The position numbers and the translations under genes were made by a program. This document shows, piece after piece, positions 5,196-5,320 of a stretch of DNA of 5,320 nucleotides; position 1 is the stretch's first letter; each line of letters opens with the position of its first letter. The notes under the pieces were generated by a model. It saw only the letters and a program-made list of their open reading frames with translations. It was not told the DNA's origin and made no database searches. This DNA is from CAIPFQ01 sp035480615 (GTDB taxonomy: Bacteria; Chlamydiota; Chlamydiia; Chlamydiales; SM23-39), in assembly GCA_035480615.1 (NCBI GenBank), contig DATIHO010000144.1, positions 1 through 5,320 of the forward strand, read 5' to 3'.

Positions 5196-5320
5196 TCTCT
5201 ACTTTTAAGAGACTGTTAACGGATTTCGCTTCTGTCGATTTTGGGGTTCTTTTGAGCCGATTTTCGGTTTGTTTTTGGGGGGTAATATCGACCAAATGTA
5301 TATTACCCCCCAAAAACAAA
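5192..5320 (+). CDS. Possible start of a downstream gene running into the right repeat (partial)
   Basis: From GTG 5192 the frame is open for 43 codons to the window edge and begins MISTFKRLLTDFASVDFG. Support is the strong AAGGAGG site 4 nt upstream and the 4-nt GTGA overlap with the translocase stop. Against it, everything after about codon 5 lies in the inverted repeat, whose other frames are also largely open, and I recognise no protein family. It may be a true gene, a gene interrupted by insertion of the repeat, or a chance open frame behind a purine-rich stretch that merely encodes Lys-Glu-Gly. The 3' end is outside the window. Confidence 0.25.
   Translation, partial: MISTFKRLLTDFASVDFGVLLSRFSVCFWGVISTKCILPPKNK
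5208..5320 (-). repeat. Right copy of the perfect inverted repeat
   Basis: Bases 5208-5314 are the exact reverse complement of 1-107, and 5315-5320 extend the repeat 6 nt beyond what the left edge shows. Its inner end, AGAGACT, lies 12 nt after the translocase stop. With the left copy it encloses about 5.1 kb with all four confident genes. Identity over 107 bp implies recent duplication, gene conversion or an assembly boundary in a multicopy repeat. Confidence 0.95.
5268..5320. repeat. 21-bp-stem hairpin at the right end
   Basis: Arms 5268-5288 and 5300-5320 are perfect reverse complements (the core is GGGGGGTAATAT) around the 11-nt spacer CGACCAAATGT. The palindrome is still perfect at the last base, so the true stem may extend further. 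The spacer is asymmetric and is the reverse complement of that in the left copy, which confirms the inverted orientation of the two copies. Confidence 0.9.

Noticed and set aside
5196..5212. Small hairpin TCTCT/AGAGA right after the translocase stop
   Set aside because: A 5-bp weak stem with a 7-nt loop and no following T-run; too poor to call a terminator.
5056..5319. Minus-strand open frame over the translocase end and right repeat
   Set aside because: Needs a TTG start, is antisense to the conserved translocase gene and is unrecognisable. Its repeat portion is covered in the finding on the left copy.
5268..5320. Hairpin as a Rho-independent terminator for the translocase gene
   Set aside because: The stem is strong, but the 3' flank is AAAAAC on the + strand, and symmetry gives the same on the other strand, so neither transcript has a U-tract after the stem.

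Overview
The window looks like a chromosomal fragment of a member of the phylum Chlamydiota, probably an amoeba-associated 'environmental' chlamydia rather than a Chlamydia species. The evidence is gene content. A DUF2709-type protein, a family I know from chlamydiae, is followed by tsaE and a DnaQ-like exonuclease, the neighbourhood I recall as CT538-CT537-CT536 in C. trachomatis. Further on lies a TLC-family nucleotide translocase (NTT), typical of obligate intracellular bacteria that take ATP or nucleotides from the host. The assignment rests on recognition of protein motifs, not on a search.

Layout, left to right. Positions 1-107 are one copy of a palindrome-bearing repeat. Positions 108-225 are a short intergenic region with a plausible promoter. 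Positions 226-2147 are a tight same-strand three-gene cluster: the DUF2709 gene, tsaE overlapping it by 22 nt, and the exonuclease gene abutting tsaE with no spacer. A 79-bp gap holds a short degenerate match to the end of the flanking repeat and a weak promoter candidate. Positions 2227-3426 encode phosphoglycerate kinase (pgk). The 206-bp gap before the next gene carries an 89-bp element with perfect 31-bp inverted arms, ending 6 nt before the start codon at 3633. Positions 3633-5195 encode the nucleotide translocase. A strong ribosome binding site and a GTG overlapping the translocase stop suggest another reading frame that runs into the right-hand repeat. Positions 5208-5314 are the exact inverted copy of 1-107, and the palindrome continues to the last base.

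Functionally the genes are mostly housekeeping: t6A tRNA modification (tsaE), a 3'-5' exonuclease, an ATP-forming glycolytic step (pgk) and nucleotide import. pgk and the translocase both bear on the cell's ATP supply, but the 206-bp gap and the inserted element argue against a simple shared operon. All confident genes are on the + strand; I see no tRNA, rRNA, CRISPR array or transposase.

The unusual part is the repeat structure, not the genes: perfect 107-bp inverted repeats bracket the whole block, each with a long G6/C6 hairpin, and a separate palindromic element sits against the translocase start. I see no convincing new multi-gene system.
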